Shown here: one piece after another, positions 61,740-64,000 of the stretch
How positions within the stretch are numbered: the stretch's first letter is position 1
How the letters are laid out: each line of letters begins with the position of its first letter
Program-made: the position numbers and the translations under genes
DNA from: Deltaproteobacteria bacterium
Lineage (GTDB): Bacteria; Desulfobacterota; Binatia; UBA12015
Length of the DNA: 64,000 nt
Direction: 5' to 3'
Assembly: GCA_016874795.1 (NCBI GenBank)
Contig: VGTG01000003.1
Location: 1-64,000, forward strand
Notes under the pieces: generated by a model
What the model was told of the DNA's origin: nothing
Seen by the model: the letters and a program-made list of their open reading frames with translations, nothing else
Databases searched by the model: none

Positions 61740-64000
61740 TCACCAGACCTGTCGCCAGCTCACCGGGATCAAGTTGTTCGTCATCTGCGGCAGGGTGAGG
61801 GGCTGCAGCCCGATCCCGCCTCCCTTGGTGACGCCGAAGAAGGCCTTGGTCTCGTCGTCTCCGAAGGTCACCTTGAGAGAGGTCGGGATGCTCTGCCCGA
61901 CGATGACGAACCGGTCGCCCGCCGTCAGCGCCCCGCCGACACCCGATCCCGATCCCGAGCCGTTGCCGAGATTCCCGCCGCTCGTGCCGGCGAGGTCGAA
62001 GCTCGGGCTCCCGGTCAGGGGGTTCACGACGTAGACCCGCGCTTCTCCGCCCGCGTCGCAGAGCTCCGTCGACGGGATGAACGTCGTGAAGGCGACGTTG
62101 AAGAAGGCCGTCGGAGGCGCCAGCACCTTCTCGCCGGGGCCGTCGAGCTCGATGAACCATCCCTGCGCGTCGGCGATCTGCTCGATCAGGCTCACCTCGC
62201 CGTCGGAGCCGGGTTGCGCGACGGTGCCGGTGACGTCGACGAGGCCGCTCTCCTCGATGTTGTCCGTGCCGTCGTCGCGCACCGCGTAGAAGCGGTCTTC
62301 GTACTCGTTCGAGAGCGGGCTCGAGCGGTCGCCAGTCCCGAAGTACACCATCACCGATCCGGCGTTGATGACCGCGTCCGGCTGGTAGTAGATGCGGCGG
62401 CCCGGAGGCCCGTCGAACAGGCGCTGGACCGTGAAGTCGTCGAGGATGCGCCACATGTTGCCGCCCATGTCGCCGACGTAGCCGCGGTCGAACAACTTGT
62501 CGCCGTTCACGTCGAAGACCAGCGGGTCGCTCGGGATCGCGAAGGACATGCCAGGCGGGCTCGCCTGCGCGACCTTGCCGCCGGTCAAGCTGTTGATCAC
62601 GTAGATCGTCCGACCCATCGCGCCCGACGCGTTGGCGGTCGTGACTTTCGGATCGTCGAAGTACACGTCGTAGCCGCCGCCGACGATCGCGACCGGGCTC
62701 GGCGTGAGGCTCGTCTTCGCGAGCGCCGGCGTCGACATCGTGAGACCGAGCTCGCCATACCCCGAAGTCGTCTCGTTGATGCGCCAGAGGAGCGTCGGCG
62801 ACGTCTTCGAGGTGATGTCGAGGCCATAATAGGCACGACCGCCGCGGCCGAGACCGAAGACGAGAATCTTCTGGCTCCCATTGAGGTAGATCTTGGCGGA
62901 CGCGTCGACGAAGAACGGATGCGTCGAGCTCTCACCCGGCCGAAGCTCGTTCAGGTTGTCGAGCACGTCGGGCGGCACGAATGCCCAGAGCTCGGCTCCG
63001 CTCGCGTCGTCGAAGGCGTGCAGCATGCCGTCGTTCGCGCCCACGATGATCGCCGCGTCCGTGCCGGCGTCGTTGTAGTTCACGATCAGCGGCACCGAGT
63101 GGATGATGTCGCCGAGGATCCAGTTGCGGACCTCGGTGAGGACGCCGTCGTTGTCGGCGTCGTACGAGTCGTAACCGTAGACGTAGTCGATCAGGAGATC
63201 GCGCTCGGCCGTCGTGTTGTCGGGCGCTTGCAGCCCGAGCATGGCCGGCGTGATCGCCGCATTGCTCTTCTGGAAGGCCTGCGCCGTCGCGGCCAGGCTC
63301 ACGCCGAGGCTGCCGGTCGCCGTGCCTGTGTAGGTGTAGATCTTCCGCTGCGCGATGTTGCTCGCCTTCAGCACGGCACCGACGCCGCCCTGCGTCACGG
63401 CGCTTCCCGAAGGACCACCGGTCGACGCGTCCCAGTACGATTCCGCGGTCTGCAGGATCGTCCCGTCCGGGAGCGTCGCGGCACCGGCTCCGCCGGGGGT
63501 GCACGTGGTCTGGCCGGCGCTGCAGATCGCCCCGTTGTCCCGGTCGAGAGCGTACTTCTTGATGTTCCCGGGCCACTCCTGCTGACCTTCGCGCGGGCTG
63601 AACAGGGCGACGTAGAGACGGTCGCCCGACTGCGTTCGGTTCGTCTGGCTGACCGGCACCACCGGCGCGACGAACGACTGCGCGTCGTTCTTGATCAGGT
63701 TGATCGCTTCGCGGAGCGCCTCGTCGAGGTCGTCGGGGTTCGCCGCGGAGAGGCAGTCGCCGCCGCCGTACTTCTTCGCCGCGCGCCACAGCAGCGACCC
63801 GTCACCGGAGTAAGTGCTTCCCTCCGGTGCGGCCTCGCAGAAATCGAAACCGAACGAGATCGCGTAGAGGACGAGCGGCTGGTTCTCGGTGTTGCCGAGC
63901 GGGAAGAGGCCGCGGATCTTGAACATGGCGTCGTCGAGGTAGTCCGATCCGCAGTTGATCATGTCGCCCGTCGTGGCGAGGTAGTTGGGGTTGCCCGGGA
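61740..64000 (-). CDS. pilY1: PilY1-like type IV pilus protein, C-terminal part (runs off window)
   Basis: The frame is open through the window end, giving at least 752 residues of the C-terminal side. It contains the beta-propeller of PilY1: AIIVGANDGMLHAFDDASGA, ELWAFVPPDVLDNL, GRGGRAYYGLDIT, and DPLVFDVNGDKLFDRGYVGD followed by MGGNMWRI. The calcium-binding EF-hand-like loop is DADNDGVLTE. PilY1 is a pilus-tip adhesin and retraction regulator. The N-terminal vWA-type part lies beyond the window. A Gly/Ser/Asn-rich patch near the C-terminus is unusual. Confidence 0.92.
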   Translation of the reverse strand, partial: PGNPNYLATTGDMINCGSDYLDDAMFKIRGLFPLGNTENQPLVLYAISFGFDFCEAAPEGSTYSGDGSLLWRAAKKYGGGDCLSAANPDDLDEALREAINLIKNDAQSFVAPVVPVSQTNRTQSGDRLYVALFSPREGQQEWPGNIKKYALDRDNGAICSAGQTTCTPGGAGAATLPDGTILQTAESYWDASTGGPSGSAVTQGGVGAVLKASNIAQRKIYTYTGTATGSLGVSLAATAQAFQKSNAAITPAMLGLQAPDNTTAERDLLIDYVYGYDSYDADNDGVLTEVRNWILGDIIHSVPLIVNYNDAGTDAAIIVGANDGMLHAFDDASGAELWAFVPPDVLDNLNELRPGESSTHPFFVDASAKIYLNGSQKILVFGLGRGGRAYYGLDITSKTSPTLLWRINETTSGYGELGLTMSTPALAKTSLTPSPVAIVGGGYDVYFDDPKVTTANASGAMGRTIYVINSLTGGKVAQASPPGMSFAIPSDPLVFDVNGDKLFDRGYVGDMGGNMWRILDDFTVQRLFDGPPGRRIYYQPDAVINAGSVMVYFGTGDRSSPLSNEYEDRFYAVRDDGTDNIEESGLVDVTGTVAQPGSDGEVSLIEQIADAQGWFIELDGPGEKVLAPPTAFFNVAFTTFIPSTELCDAGGEARVYVVNPLTGSPSFDLAGTSGGNLGNGSGSGSGVGGALTAGDRFVIVGQSIPTSLKVTFGDDETKAFFGVTKGGGIGLQPLTLPQMTNNLIPVSWRQVW

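Overview
The window is GC-rich throughout (I estimate about 70%) and comes from a Gram-negative bacterium with lipopolysaccharide: it encodes Kdo synthesis (kdsB, kdsA, kdsD) and the LPS bridge and ABC ATPase (lptC, lptA, lptB). The order lptC-lptA-lptB-rpoN-hpf-ptsN-hprK-rapZ-EIIA-HPr, the CGNG/CD-type cysteine cluster in the ELWxxDGT-repeat protein, PilY1, and the many acyl-CoA genes suggest an uncultured Myxococcota or other deltaproteobacterial-type lineage. That placement is inference from gene content, not a phylogenetic result.

Layout. 0-7 kb: purD-tsaC, a DUF1015 protein, a small lipoprotein, an acyl-CoA carboxylase beta subunit, a DinB remnant and an M23 peptidase. 7-9.8 kb: mltG, lexA, hemW. 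9.8-21.4 kb: a tightly packed 14-gene minus-strand operon (kdsB, pyrG, kdsA, kdsD, lptC, lptA, lptB, rpoN, hpf, ptsN, hprK, rapZ, mannose-type EIIA, HPr) that joins envelope synthesis to a regulatory PTS without a sugar permease. 21.5-21.8 kb: three tandem copies of a two-hairpin repeat. A fourth, diverged copy with conserved architecture lies at 27.8 kb. 21.8-29.6 kb: an AGE-family isomerase, a three-gene secreted-protein/Lgt-paralogue operon, a lytic transglycosylase, an NTF2-like protein, TatD and an enoyl-CoA hydratase. 29.7-32.7 kb: an ELWxxDGT-repeat protein interrupted by one in-frame TGA. 33-40 kb: two c-type cytochromes, an alpha/beta hydrolase, a membrane protein, a CbiX-like protein, and the operon I find most interesting: c-type cytochrome, GTP cyclohydrolase II-like protein lacking the catalytic Tyr, and a SIS-creatininase fusion.

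40-52 kb has the most gene decay: a frameshifted amidase, a RAYT transposase remnant, a histidine kinase cut off after its H-box, a duplicated GST tail and a sulfatase stub. Intact genes among them are the hydantoinase-type pair, a TPR lipoprotein, a GST-like protein, a sensor kinase and a response-regulator/kinase. 51.8-59.7 kb: metF, a DUF2939-like protein and an acyl-CoA catabolic operon (CoA-transferase, NTF2-like, cyclase, acyl-CoA dehydrogenase, MaoC, enoyl-CoA hydratase) behind an IclR regulator. 59.7-64 kb: a TPR protein, an IS110 remnant, a small secreted protein and a partial pilY1 that runs off the end.

Gene organisation. Start-stop overlaps of four bases (ATGA or GTGA) occur at ten or more junctions, so translational coupling is a habit of this genome. 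Several lone genes (lexA, metF, mltG, purD, the GST) instead carry a TAnnnT-like hexamer 4-7 bases before the start codon and no ribosome binding site, as expected for leaderless transcripts. I found no tRNA, rRNA or CRISPR array.
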